Assembly: GCF_001693485.1 (NCBI RefSeq)
Contig: NZ_MAXC01000033.1
Span: forward strand, 62,001-126,000
DNA: 64,000 nt
Source of the DNA: Bradyrhizobium sp. LMTR 3
GTDB taxonomy: Bacteria; Pseudomonadota; Alphaproteobacteria; Rhizobiales; Xanthobacteraceae
Reading direction: 5' to 3'
Of this stretch, positions 8,016-18,323 are shown in pieces. Made by a program: the position numbers and the translations under genes. Every line of letters starts with the position of its first letter. Within the stretch, counting starts at the first letter, position 1. The notes beneath the pieces were generated by a model. That model did not search any database and was not told where the DNA came from. It saw only the letters and a list, made by a program, of their open reading frames with translations.

Positions 8016-11000
8016 ATGGTTCTTTCCTATTGCGGCAGGCCCTTCTTAAGGAGTTATTGGCACACGTGCAGCGACAGACGACCCACCCGCTATCTGGGTT
8101 TGAGCTTCGGCGCGACACAGACCGCTTTTATCCCGACTGTCTTGCAGGATATTCGCGCCTCGTCGCTGCACGTGCCCTATAGCGCCGCTGCCAACTCAGC
8201 AGCGGCCAAAGGAACGATGGCGGGTGGGGCGGGCGACGCCGTGAAGTACGCAGACCTGTTCCCGGGCGTTAGCCAGGGCGGCGGTCAGGCGGTTGCGCCG
8301 GCCTCGTGGTCCTACACGCTGGTTGCCGGCGCGACGGCGCCCGGTCAGGCTGCCGATCCTCTGCAGCGCATGGCCGGCACGTCCGGCAGCATCCTGCTGC
8401 AGGAACAGCCGAGCTTTACCTACACAGCGAATCCCGCGCAGCAGACTCGTAACTCGGTGGTGATCGATCTCAATACCGGCTTCAGCACCTCGTCGCCGCC
8501 GAATACGAACTCCGGCACAACCGCTCCGGAAAACTGGTTGACCCCGATCACGAGCTATAGCGGGGTAAACGACAATGCGACTGCGGTCGTCGCGGTCGGC
8601 AGGCTCGATGCGATCCCAGCGCGCGCGCTGTTTGACCAGCTCTTCGCCGAGTTTATCGCCGAGAAATCACTGGTGCGGAATTCGACGGACCCGGCGAAGG
8701 GCTACAAGATCATCGAATCCTCGTCGAGCGGCTACAGCTTCGTCATGTCGGTGGCGAACTTCAAGTTGTTCTACAATGAGAAGATCGTTCCCAATCTGAC
8801 CGCTATCCTCGCCGCGTACACGCTGCCGACGCCGCCTGTCCCGCCGGTCCAGACTACCGCCAGCGCAGCCACCATGGTGCGCACAGGAACGGGCGACATC
8901 AACATAGCGGCGAGCGGCGATATCCAATTGAAGGGTGGCGCGTCCATCTACACCGCCGGCCGGCGCGATCTCACGGTCTTTGCCGATTTCACGACCGGGC
9001 CGGCAACTGCCAACTACGGCGTGGGCGGTGGCCATGTTCACGTTGCCGCCGGCGGCAACATCGATGTTACCCTGCCGACCGATCGCTCGCAGATGCAGCA
9101 CTATACCGAGTGGCTGAAGCGGCAGGGGACGGTCAATTCGTCCTACGTTTTCGGGCCAGTCTGGCAGAGCGGCCTGCCGGATCGTCCCCCCGAACAAAGC
9201 TCCTGGTGGATCGATTACACCAATTTCCAGCGCGGTGTCGGTGCCCTCGGCGGCGGTAATGTGGACATCAGCGCCGGCGGCGATCTCAACAACCTGACGG
9301 TTGCGGTGCCGACCAACGGCCGCGTGCGCGGCGGACGCACCGCCACCGAACAGAAAATCCTCGAGTTACGCAACGGCGGCGCCATGACGGTCGAGGCGGG
9401 TGGTGCAGTGCGCGCCGGCTACTATTACCTCGGACGCGGCGCCGGCACGATCGAGGCCGGCGAATTCGCGGTCGGACGCGAGGTCAAGATCACGAACAGC
9501 GGACGGGTGACGACCTATCCGATCGCGCCAATCCTCTCGCTCGGCGATGCCACGCTGAACGTGCGCACCGCCGGCGATCTGCGGCTGCAGACATTCCTCG
9601 ATCCGCTGATGATCGGTAAGGGGGAAAGCCATGAGTTCAACTTCATGAGCGGCCAGACAGATCGCACGGCGCTGAGTCTCACCTCGACCGGCGGCGACGT
9701 GATCCTGGTCGGCCAAACGACCTATCTGTCCAAGGACCTGAACTCGACGGGCGGAGCCTCCGCGGCGTGGGCCAACGTCAACAACTTCGCCGGCAACATC
9801 TATCCGTCGAAGCTGCGTATCGCTGCGTTGAACGGCTCGGTGATCAACGAGGCGCAATATAACACGACGACGGGCTCGGTGCCGACGCTTTACACGCTGC
9901 CGGGCAGCAGTCCGGAGCTGCGGATTGTCGCCGCGGACGACGTTCTTGTTGGCTCGATCCTCATGAGCCGCGCCATGCCCGCAATGATCCCTTCACCTTT
10001 CGAGCCGGTCGCCGGAACCACCCTCGTGCACGTCAACCTCAGTGGGATGCATAGCGTTTTGACGAATCCCATCGGAGGGCCGCCCTTCACACCGCACGTT
10101 CTACACCTTTACAGTCTGAGCAATCCCGAGCATCTGCCGAACGAGAACGACTACGAGCCAAGCCGCATCTATGCCTTAGACGGCTCGATCATCGGCACCA
10201 CCTATAGCTCGGGCGTCTCGATCGCCACGGCCGGCATTATGGCCAACGAGCAGACCTGGTTCCGCGCCGGCACGGACATCCGCAACATCAACTACAATTT
10301 GCGCAACATCCATCCGACCGACGTATCGCTCGTCGAGGCCGGTAACGACATCGTCGGGGGGCCGATCTATGGTTCGATTTACGCGCAAGGGCCCGGTGCC
10401 GTTGTGGTGAGCGCCGGCCGCGACGTCTATGCGCCCGAATTGCATATCATGACGGTTGGCAATCGCGCCTACGATACGAACAACCGGCCAGTCGATTTCT
10501 CGCAGATCTTCGGTCTGCCAGATGAGGGCGCGGCCATCACCGTGATGGCGGGTTTGAAAGGTAAACAGCCGTCCTATGACGCGTTTCTGGCGGCCTATCT
10601 CGATCCGTCGAACGTCACGGCGATGCCGGACTATCTGAAGACAACCCTGGCGGACGGCACAATCGTACCAATCTACTTCACCGACGCTTACGAACTCCGC
10701 AAGTCCGGACAGTCGCATAAAATCCGCTCTGGTCTTGTCTCGTTCGTCAAAGGCGTGACGGGCGAGACCCTGACGCCGCAGGATGCCTGGGCCAGGTTCC
10801 AGAGCCTGCCAATGCTGACCCGCGAACGCTTCGTACGGCAAGTCTATGTGCAGGAGCTGCGCGAGGCCGGTAAGGATCAGAAATCGCCAGGCGAAGACGG
10901 CAGGCCGCGCAATGTCGGCTACAACCGCGGCCATGCGGCGATCGAAAAGCTGTTCCCCGGCCAGGACTGGAAGGGCGACGTCACTGTCGGCAACACCCTG

Positions 11001-11834
11001 TTCCGCACCATGGCGGGTGGCAATGTTGAAGTGCTCACCCCCGGCGGCGGCTTGCAGGTGGCGGCGTTGGGCAAGAATGCCCCGTCGGGGTACGGCCTGG
11101 TGACGTTGGGCTATGGCGACATCAATATCTTCGCCCGTAACAGTGTCGTTGTGAACCGCTCGCGCATTAACACCTTTGGCGGTGGCGACGAGATCATCTG
11201 GTCAACGGTGGGTGATATCGACGCCGGCCGCGGCGCCAAGACCGCCCGCGTGTCGTCGGCGCCGGAGGTGCACACGGATATCGACGCGGTGACGCGCATT
11301 CTGGAGAAAGCCGACATGTCCGGCAGTGGCATCGGCACCATCGTTGGCTTCACCGGCGTGGAGGAGGGCGACGTCCATCTGATCGCGCCAGAGGGCACGG
11401 TGAATGCCGGCGACGCCGGTGTGCGGGTTAGCGGCAATCTCAATATTGCGGCCCTCTTCGTGCTGAATGCGAACAATTTCCAGGTATCAGGTGAAGTCAA
11501 AGGTTTGCCGGCGCAAGAGAGTTCGGCGGCTCCCTTGAAGGTCGAGGGCGGCGACGCCAGCCAGAAGGCGGCTACCGACGCGGCAAAGGATGTAACGCAA
11601 TCCGGTGCAGGCCAGCAGGCTTCCATCATCATCGTCGAGGTACTCGGCTTCGGCGGCGGCGCCGGCGAAGCCCCGGTCAATCAAGACGAGCAGCAGGAGC
11701 GGCGAGGCGGTGTGAATGAGCAACGGACTCAAAATCCGGACAGCGCCTACCAGGTTCTGGGCGCTGGCCAAATGACGGCGGACGAGGCCAGGCAGGTGAT
11801 AGCCGAGCGCCGTCGCGTCTCCGGACGGCGATGA
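8016..11834 (+). pseudogene. 5'-truncated filamentous haemagglutinin-family protein (DUF3739 region)
   Basis: An open frame of up to 1272 codons whose product matches the C-terminal part of large filamentous-haemagglutinin-type exoproteins: repeated beta-helix-like units such as GDINIAASGDIQLKGG, GGGNVDISAGGDLNNLTV and NAGDAGVRVSGNLNIAA. Full-length relatives run to several thousand residues and begin with a signal peptide and a TPS secretion domain. Neither is present: a TAG at 8004-8006 closes the frame and the first ~30 codons look unlike the family. No TpsB transporter gene is nearby. It is therefore probably a remnant that is not secreted, though the long intact frame suggests a recent loss. 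The beginning of family similarity seems to lie near 8095. Confidence 0.75.
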
Positions 11835-12268
11835 GGCGCGAAAGATGTTCACTACGTTCGGGACGCAGGGGACTGTCAATTCTAACCCCGGCACTCAAGC
11901 GAACCGAGCATCGCGGCGATGACGTTGATTTGCGCGTCGTGTCAAACGTCTTCGCGTCGCCCGAAGCGTCCTTGCAACCGCGATGCTATGGGGTTGTTTT
12001 CGATATTTTAGTTGGGGCGGACATGCTCCGCGGACGGGCAGGGTTAAAAACATCAAGTCGCATTGAACCGGTATTGCGGTTAAGCAATTGAGATGGAATG
12101 GAAATTCTCCGTCGCAAGCCAGGAAAGCCGCCGTTGCAAGGGCAAGGCAATCGCGCGCGACTATGGAGCCGATAGCGTCTCTTATGAGCAGAGTTCAGTC
12201 TCCGGTCGATCGCGAAGAACTGCGGTGAGGATAACATTCCTGTCACGGCTGCGGAGGGGGTAAACCCG
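11835..12268. other. Gene-free stretch after the haemagglutinin-like remnant
   Basis: About 430 bases between converging genes. A short open frame at 11831-12091 has no recognisable features and no ribosome binding site. I see no clear terminator or repeat here. Confidence 0.5.
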
Positions 12269-13057
12269 TCACGGCTTGGCCGGGCTCGATCGAGCTTTGA
12301 GCGGGATTTGGAACGTCTTGTATCGCGCTATCTCAGGAAAGCTGTCCGCGGCTCTGGTAGAGACTAACCCGACGACCGCGGCCGGAACTTCTTTGCCGAC
12401 CAGCCGGCTGATCGCCGTGGTCTGACCTTTGCTCAGTTGGACGTCGGATGCACCCGCTACCGCCATCGCGGTCCTGACGCGGCTCATCGACGACTCGGAA
12501 TATCTATCGTCGATCGCAATCGTCTTACCGGTCAGGTCGGAGACCGACTTGACGTCGGGACCTGCCACGAGGACGGCCACGAGAGCGTCCAGCGATGCAT
12601 CCAATGTCGGGACCGACATTCGCTCCGCGACGGCAGATGCGGCCGCCACCTGCTCCTCTGTCGTTCGGGTCGGCGGAACGTCAGTCGTTGGATGCGGATC
12701 GGTGGCGCTTGCTGGAGGCGCCTGGGCAGCAACGGCATTGCCTGTCGTCTGCTGGTTTGCTTGCGGAGAAGGAACCGGCACAGGAATGGCAGCTTTCGCC
12801 ACGACCTTGATCGGCTTGGGTGTTCGACGGACCGCGTGGTCCGCGTGAGATCGGGGCGGCCTGTCACCGCGCAAGGCGACGGCGGATACGGGTTTCGTTG
12901 CGGCAGAATCGCTCTCATACGACTCAGGTTCGATCGGCACATGAACCGCAGTCAGGCAGGCTAACGGGTTCAGGCCAACGCAGGATGGCTGTGTTGGTTG
13001 TTGGCTGCTGCAACCGACCAAGGCGACAGCCAGCGCGCAAATAAGGAGCGTCCTCAA
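12269..13057 (-). CDS. Lipoprotein with proline-rich linker and C-terminal binding-protein-like domain
   Basis: A predicted lipoprotein of 262 residues. The best start is a TTG at 13055-13057: AGGAGG lies six bases upstream and the protein then opens with a compact lipoprotein signal ending in the lipobox LVGC (Cys16). A longer in-frame ATG version (to 13093) would put 12 charged residues before the signal. Residues ~35-135 are a Pro/Ala/Thr-rich linker. The last ~110 residues contain SDLTGKTIAIDD and LVGKEVPAAVVG, resembling one lobe of TAXI or phosphonate-type solute-binding proteins. Single-lobe length argues against a normal transporter subunit. Function unknown; a candidate CtrA site lies upstream. 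Confidence 0.7.
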   Translation of the reverse strand: MRTLLICALAVALVGCSSQQPTQPSCVGLNPLACLTAVHVPIEPESYESDSAATKPVSAVALRGDRPPRSHADHAVRRTPKPIKVVAKAAIPVPVPSPQANQQTTGNAVAAQAPPASATDPHPTTDVPPTRTTEEQVAAASAVAERMSVPTLDASLDALVAVLVAGPDVKSVSDLTGKTIAIDDRYSESSMSRVRTAMAVAGASDVQLSKGQTTAISRLVGKEVPAAVVGLVSTRAADSFPEIARYKTFQIPLKARSSPAKP

Positions 13058-13372
13058 TCGATCCTCCTGAAAGAGGTTGAGTGCTGCCCGCAATTCTTGC
13101 GGCGTCTAAGATGTTGCGCTGGAACATCAATCAATGATGCAAAACCGTTAAATGCGCATTAAGCGTCGATCGCCGCGCGCTCGTGATGAGCCGGCATGGT
13201 TAATGCGTGAGCCGGTGTCGCTTCTTCTCAACAGAAGCGCCTCGACACCATCCCACGGTGCTTGCATTCACACGTCTGCCTTTTCGTTGCTTTCTTCCAT
13301 GCGGGATTTCGCCACGAATCGGTCGCCATGCTCATGCGCTGGGGTTTTTCATCGAGTGATGGAGAATGACCG
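13058..13372. promoter_or_regulatory. Divergent intergenic region with a CtrA-like site
   Basis: TTAA-ATGCGCA-TTAA at 13148-13162 fits the alphaproteobacterial CtrA consensus TTAA-N7-TTAA exactly, and a half-site reading ATTAACCATG on the minus strand lies about 45 bases to the right. The region separates the lipoprotein gene from the coiled-coil gene and could control either. The remaining bases show nothing else I can name. Confidence 0.5.
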
Positions 13373-13798
13373 ATGGCGAGTATCGAACGACTTCACAAAA
13401 CTGCGCCGCTGGATTTAGCCAAGCTTGAGGAGGATGTGGTAGGGAGCCTTCCTGCGATCAGGGTGGCCCCATCGGGGCCGATGCCGGATTACGTCGAGCA
13501 TGAAGAGGGCGTTACACGCGTGGGCGCGCTCACAGCCGAGGCCGTCGTACGCGACTATGAAGCCGCGGCCAAGGAAATCGAAGCAATGGGAGCAGAGCTG
13601 ATCAACGCGGCGAAGAAATGCGAGGCAATGACCGCCGAAGTGCATAATGCCATTGCCTTCATGCGCGATACCGCGGCCTCGTATCGTGAGGAAGCCAAGA
13701 AGATCTTCAAGCGCATCGAGGAATGCTCGATCTTCACGGAACAGGTTCGCAAGACCTGCGAGACCGTCAAACTGAAGATGATCGAAGGCAAGCCATAG
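13373..13798 (+). CDS. Hypothetical helical (coiled-coil) protein
   Basis: A 141-residue soluble protein with no signal peptide or membrane segment. Residues ~55-135 are strongly helical with Ala/Glu/Lys-rich heptad-like spacing (DYEAAAKEIEAMGAELINAA and onward), suggesting a coiled coil or helical bundle. I do not recognise a family with a known function; it looks like a small lineage-specific protein of the Bradyrhizobium group. A CtrA-like site about 210 bases upstream is the only regulatory hint. Confidence 0.65.
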   Translation: MASIERLHKTAPLDLAKLEEDVVGSLPAIRVAPSGPMPDYVEHEEGVTRVGALTAEAVVRDYEAAAKEIEAMGAELINAAKKCEAMTAEVHNAIAFMRDTAASYREEAKKIFKRIEECSIFTEQVRKTCETVKLKMIEGKP

Positions 13799-14260
13799 CC
13801 GCCTTGAGGTATCCGGAACATCGACCAGCTTTGTCGTCCCGATGGGAAGACCCGTTTTTCGAATTGTGTGTGTGAATTGCGGTACACGCTGGTGCCGCGA
13901 ATCAGCTTATTTTGTAGTCTCTCCCTAGACTCGCACCCGTCGCAAATGGCGGGTTCTCTTTGCGATATCCGGCAGTCGGGATCGCGCGACATCGGTGCTG
14001 CGATGGCCGCACGCCTGATCAGGCAGGTCCGCATCAAAGTTGCAGGTTTTCCCTTGCACAATCGGCCCGGGTGAGGCGGGTGCGTGTCCGCAATGACACG
14101 CCGCCGCAATTCCTGTGGGACGGGGCGCGGGTTGATGCCCCTGCCGTCGCACCGTTCGCGTAAACTGAATGGGCCGGCCGGCTGCTGATTCCCGCTGGCT
14201 TCGCCGCGGTTCGGCGCTTCCAAGACGTTCGAGACTACCAAGACCACCCGGAGCATCTTC
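13799..14260. other. Gene-free stretch between two small hypothetical genes
   Basis: About 460 bases. Short open frames on both strands have no recognisable product and poor starts. I see no tRNA, strong hairpin or repeat in it. Confidence 0.45.
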
Positions 14261-14635
14261 ATGCTGTTTCTGAGCTACGCCTATCGATTCCTCTCCAACT
14301 TCGTGTTCTTGGCGCTGGTCTATTTTGCTCTGAATTTCCTCGAAAAGTACCAGCATCGCGTGGTCGTCGCGGTTCTCGTGCTGGTCTATGCCGGCATGCA
14401 TGCGGCTTCCGCGCTGCGGTCGTTTCACTTCTTCCAGCGCATCGAACGGCTGGAACTGGAGGCTCGCCGTTTGGTGGCGGCGCTGGGCGAGGGGCCGAAT
14501 TCGACGTCTACGCGCAAGCAGGTGATCGCCGAAGTCAGCGGGCTCCGCCAGGCCGGCGAGATCAAGGCCTATATCGACCTGCTGTTTCTCGCCATCGTCA
14601 TCCTGCTCTGCATTGCCAAGATCGTGGCCAGTTGA
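14261..14635 (+). CDS. Small inner-membrane protein
   Basis: A 124-residue protein with hydrophobic segments at residues ~5-25 and ~34-53, an amphipathic charged middle (FHFFQRIERLELEARRLVAAL) and a final hydrophobic helix at ~104-122. I do not recognise a named family. The layout, two helices, a cytosolic helical stretch and a last helix, suggests a structural or regulatory membrane protein. It converges with the deacetylase gene downstream. Confidence 0.65.
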   Translation: MLFLSYAYRFLSNFVFLALVYFALNFLEKYQHRVVVAVLVLVYAGMHAASALRSFHFFQRIERLELEARRLVAALGEGPNSTSTRKQVIAEVSGLRQAGEIKAYIDLLFLAIVILLCIAKIVAS

Positions 14636-14704
14636 GCCTTTGTCGCGATGGCGGGCGAGCGGCGCCCGACGTCAGGAAAACGGATCGGCCGGGACCGCAA
14701 CCGA

Positions 14705-16051
14705 TCAGCGCTTTTTCAAGCCCGCAACGCGAACCGACCGCGCATTCCGCTTGGCTTGTGCCGCCGGCTTCGGCGCGGTCCCGCTGGCGCCCTCCGGCGC
14801 CTGCACGGTCTGTCCGGCTGATGTCGGCGGCTGAGCGGTCGCTGCGCGGTCGTGGCGACGGGATTTCCCGGCGAGGCTTGCCGAGGAGACTTCCGTTGAC
14901 CGAACTTGCACAATCGACGTCGTTCGCCGCGCGGACAAGGCCAGCATGGCTACGCGCGTCGATTCCGGGATCTTGAAAATACTCTCCGCCGGAATCGGTA
15001 GCGCGGCCAGCGTGCCGGCCGGCGGCAAACTCGTCTGGCGCGGCCACGGCGTTGCCGGTGGCAGGGGTGCACCGCGCCCGCGTCGCCGGGTGTGCGCACC
15101 AGGATCGGCCGTGTGCCAGTCGAGATTGGACAAGGCCGGGGCGGGCAGCGCGGCGGGGCCGGCAGCAGCGAATTTCGAGACCTTCGGCCAGCGCGAAATC
15201 GCCACCACTTCCGACGGCGGACGCAACTGCCATTGCTGCGGCTCGGTCGGCGTCGCCGGCCGCTCCGGCGTCGCCGGCACCACATGGACGATGCGATAGC
15301 CGCGCGCCTTCAGTTCGCTCAGGATTCTCGGCAGCGCCGTGACCGTGCGTGGCTGAATGTCGTGCAGCAGCAGGATGCCTTTTCCCTTGGCCTCCAGCCG
15401 CTTGAGCGCGAGCTCATAAACGCGTGCGGCGGACACATCGCGCCAGTCATCGGCCGGGAAATCGGCGCTCCAGAGCTGAAGTCCCTTGGAAGCGGCGAAT
15501 TCCTCGATCTCGTTGGTGCGGCGCAGTCCGGGAATGCGCAGGAACGGCGCCGGCGCGGTGCCGTCGCCGAGCGCCGCGGTCACCGATGCGATGCCTTGTT
15601 CGATCTCCTGTTTGGAGCGGTCGAACGGCAGGCGATCCATGCCGGCGGGATGATTCTGGCTGTGGGTGGCCACCGTGTGGCCGGCATCGCGCACCTTGCG
15701 CACGCCTTCGGGATTGGCGTTGGCCTGGCTGCCAACCAGGAAGAAGGTCGCCTTCGCGCAATGGGCGGCGAGAATATCGAGAATCTGGTTGCTGTATTTC
15801 GGCAGCGGTCCGTCGTCGAAGGTCAGCACAACCTCATGGTCTTCGAGCGGGAGCGTCTTGCCATACTGCATGGTGCCGATGATGGGATAGGCGCGCGGAT
15901 CGACCACGATGGTGCGTGATGTGCCGATGGCGTCGGGACGACCTGGGCACTCGGCGGCGGAGGCTGTTTGGACGGTGAGGCAGGCCAGCGCTCCCATCCA
16001 CAAGGCGGCCCATGGCCGCGCTCGGGGGCCTTCGAATACGCTAACAATCAT
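14705..16051 (-). CDS. Secreted polysaccharide deacetylase (NodB homology domain)
   Basis: Carbohydrate esterase family 4 protein of 448 residues that removes acetyl groups from N-acetyl sugars of an envelope or extracellular polymer. Residues 1-32 are a signal peptide ending TASA. The catalytic motifs are intact: TFDDGP with its Asp pair, the metal-binding HTVATHSQNH, RIPGLR, and LLLHDIQPRT. Residues beyond ~285 form a long, basic, Pro/Ala-rich tail without a recognisable fold, which could bind the cell wall or anionic polymer. It is not a nodulation NodB by context. A shortened paralogue lies directly upstream on the same strand. Confidence 0.88.
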   Translation of the reverse strand: MIVSVFEGPRARPWAALWMGALACLTVQTASAAECPGRPDAIGTSRTIVVDPRAYPIIGTMQYGKTLPLEDHEVVLTFDDGPLPKYSNQILDILAAHCAKATFFLVGSQANANPEGVRKVRDAGHTVATHSQNHPAGMDRLPFDRSKQEIEQGIASVTAALGDGTAPAPFLRIPGLRRTNEIEEFAASKGLQLWSADFPADDWRDVSAARVYELALKRLEAKGKGILLLHDIQPRTVTALPRILSELKARGYRIVHVVPATPERPATPTEPQQWQLRPPSEVVAISRWPKVSKFAAAGPAALPAPALSNLDWHTADPGAHTRRRGRGAPLPPATPWPRQTSLPPAGTLAALPIPAESIFKIPESTRVAMLALSARRTTSIVQVRSTEVSSASLAGKSRRHDRAATAQPPTSAGQTVQAPEGASGTAPKPAAQAKRNARSVRVAGLKKR

Positions 16052-16182
16052 TGAACACCGGCTTCATTCCAACCCTTGGTTCCGACGACCAGCACCAAGG
16101 TTCAATCTTTCAGGCGGGCCATGCTTACACGAGACGCGATGAATCGTGCTTTAATCGACTGAACTTCATGCCGATTTTGGCT

Positions 16183-16665
16183 CTAATGTGCCTTGCCGGA
16201 CACGGTTTTGGCATCTGCCGGGACGAGGTGGACCACGCGGTAGTGATTGTCGCGGAGGTAGCGCAGAAAGGCCGGCAGCATCGCCGCGGTCTGCGCTGTG
16301 TGGTGCGCGATGGTATGGCCCTGGGCGGCCATTCTTCGCACCAGTTCGGGATGTTCGGAGGCGCGCCTTCCGAGCAGGAAGAAGGTGGCGCGCACGCATT
16401 CCTGCGCCAGTGCCGCCAGTATCTTCTGGTCCGTCGGCTGCCACGGTCCGTCGTCGAAGGTCAGCACCACCTCGCGGTCTTCCAGCGGAAGCGTCTGCGG
16501 AAAGCTCTTGAGGCCCACGCGCGGGTAGGTGGCGGCATCCACCGCGAGAACGCGTGAGGTGCCGAGCGCGTCCTTGCGGGGACATTCGGCAGCCGTCGCT
16601 GCCGCAACGAAGGTGATCAATGTCGCGGCCGCCATGAACGGTGCCGCACTGAAATGTCGGGTCAT
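16183..16665 (-). pseudogene. Polysaccharide deacetylase paralogue with internal deletion
   Basis: A 160-residue secreted protein (signal peptide 1-26, ending ATAA) that is clearly related to the adjacent 448-residue deacetylase. Motif 1 (TFDDGP, residues 69-74) and the start of motif 2 (HTIAHHT, 117-123) are present. The sequence then jumps directly to AMLPAFLRYLRDNHYRVVHL, which aligns with the region after the final catalytic motif of the neighbour. About 100 residues, including the RxPG and LLHD motifs, are missing in frame. It is unlikely to be catalytically active; either a decayed duplicate or a binding-only protein. The frame is open and has a normal ending. Confidence 0.75.
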
Positions 16666-16770
16666 TTGCGATCGGACATATTTGGCATTGCGCTGGGTGT
16701 TGCCGATTGGGTAAGCGTGCAGCGTAACTCAGACAAGTTCCCTCAATCTGTCAAACTGGCGAGGCGTGGC

Positions 16771-18204
16771 ATGGCCGAGAATATCGACGTTGCCCAAGCC
16801 GAAGCGCGACCGGGCCAGGGATCGGTGCTCGATCATCTGTTGATGCGGGACGAGGAGGGGCAGCTCCGCCGCGAGTTTGTCGAGGAGATTGCGCGCGCGA
16901 TCCATGCTGCCGACCGGCCGTTGTTGTGCGAGGTGGTGGCGGAACTACACGAGGCCGATCTCGGCGATTTGATCGCGGCCCTCGAGCCCGAGGACCGCGT
17001 CACCCTCGTCGAGATCACGGGCACCGATTTCGACTTCTCGGCGCTCAACGAGGTCGACGACGCCGTCCGCGAGGAGATCCTCGAGGAGCTCGAGCCGGAA
17101 ACAGTTGCCGAGGGCGTTCGCGAACTGGAGTCCGACGACGCCGTCCAGTTGCTCCAGGGCCTCGACGAGGAGGACCAGGAAGAGATCCTCGAAAGGCTGC
17201 CGCCGCCCGAACGCGTCGCGATCGAGCGCGTGCTGCTCTATCCGGAAAATTCCGCCGGCCGCCGGATGCAGACCGCGTTTATCTCGGTGCCACCGGATTG
17301 GACGGTCGGGCAGGCGATCGACTACATGCGCGACACGCCCGATCTGCCTGACCGCTTCTACGAGATCTACGCGGTCGATTCCGAACAGCACTGGCAGGGC
17401 GCGGTTTCGCTCGACACGCTGTTGCGGGCACGCCGCCCGGTGCCGCTTGTCGACTTGATCGAGGAAGACCGCCGTCGCGTCTCGGTACTCGACGACCAGG
17501 AAGAGGTCGCGCGGATGTTCGGCAAGTACAATCTGGTTGCGGCCCCCGTCGTCGACACCACCAACCGGCTGGTCGGCGTCATCACCATCGACGACGTCGT
17601 CGACGTCATCGAGGAAGAGGCTGATGAAGACCTGAAGGCGCTCGGCGGCGTCACCAGCGACGAAGAATTGTCCGACAATGTCTGGACCATCGCGCGCGGC
17701 CGATTCAATTGGCTGCTGGTCAATCTGGCGACGGCGTTTCTGGCGTCCTCCGTGCTCGGCCTGTTCGAGGGCCAGCTCGAGAAGATGGTGGCGCTCGCCG
17801 TGCTCGCGCCGATCGTGGCGAGCCAGGGCGGCAACGCCGCGACCCAGACCATGACGGTGGCGGTGCGGGCGCTGGCGACCCGCGAACTCGGTTCCAACAA
17901 CGCCTTCCGCGTCGTCATGCGCGAGGCGATGGTCGGCCTCGTCAACGGTCTCGCTTTTGCCGTCATCACGGGCGTCGCTGCGGTGGCATGGTTCAAGATC
18001 CCCGGCCTGGGCGTCGTGATCGGCCTCGCCATCATCTGCAACCTGGTGGCCGGCGCGCTCGGCGGCATCCTGATCCCGATGGTGCTGGACCGGGTGCGCG
18101 CCGACCCGGCGGTGGCGTCGGGAACTTTCGTCACGACGATCACCGACGTGGTCGGCTTCTTCTCGTTTCTCGGCATCGCCACGCTGTGGTTCGGGCTGAA
18201 GTAG
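16771..18204 (+). CDS. mgtE: Magnesium transporter MgtE
   Basis: Mg2+ channel/transporter of the inner membrane, 477 residues. Order of domains: acidic N-terminal MgtE_N superhelical domain (residues ~35-140, with the repeated LEELEPETVAEGVRELES type pattern), a pair of CBS domains (~145-275, including VVDTTNRLVGVITIDDVVDV), a connecting helix, and five hydrophobic helices from ~320 containing APIVASQGGNAATQT, the pore signature. The first two domains sense cytosolic Mg2+ and close the channel. The ATG at 16771 gives the usual length; earlier in-frame starts extend into the divergent promoter region. Confidence 0.95.
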   Translation: MAENIDVAQAEARPGQGSVLDHLLMRDEEGQLRREFVEEIARAIHAADRPLLCEVVAELHEADLGDLIAALEPEDRVTLVEITGTDFDFSALNEVDDAVREEILEELEPETVAEGVRELESDDAVQLLQGLDEEDQEEILERLPPPERVAIERVLLYPENSAGRRMQTAFISVPPDWTVGQAIDYMRDTPDLPDRFYEIYAVDSEQHWQGAVSLDTLLRARRPVPLVDLIEEDRRRVSVLDDQEEVARMFGKYNLVAAPVVDTTNRLVGVITIDDVVDVIEEEADEDLKALGGVTSDEELSDNVWTIARGRFNWLLVNLATAFLASSVLGLFEGQLEKMVALAVLAPIVASQGGNAATQTMTVAVRALATRELGSNNAFRVVMREAMVGLVNGLAFAVITGVAAVAWFKIPGLGVVIGLAIICNLVAGALGGILIPMVLDRVRADPAVASGTFVTTITDVVGFFSFLGIATLWFGLK

Positions 18205-18207
18205 CAT

Positions 18208-18283
18208 AGCGTTTTCAAGCAAAGCATGCCCTCGGACTTGATCCGTGGTCGATTCCGGCTCGTGAAGAAAACCCGTCAAAACG
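18208..18283 (+). repeat. Bradyrhizobium-type intergenic repeat, direct copy
   Basis: Begins AGCGTTTTCAAGC and ends AAAACCCGTCAAAACGA. The same element in reverse orientation lies at 18731-18784, so a pair of inverted copies encloses the XRE gene. From memory such elements are numerous in Bradyrhizobium genomes; the copy number here cannot be tested. Confidence 0.65.
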
Positions 18284-18323
18284 AGGTCATTTATCGTTAA
18301 TCGGACCTTAAGGCGCTTCGCCG

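Noticed and set aside
11831..12091. Possible 86-codon gene after the haemagglutinin remnant
   Set aside because: No ribosome binding site, no recognisable motif, overlaps the preceding stop and has irregular codon use.
14705..16665. Nodulation role for the NodB-type proteins
   Set aside because: Both have signal peptides and are unlike cytosolic NodB; there is no nod box or other nod gene in the window.
16945..18279. 444-codon minus-strand frame opposite mgtE
   Set aside because: Composition only (Asp/His/Arg-rich), no domain, and mgtE has clear family signatures.
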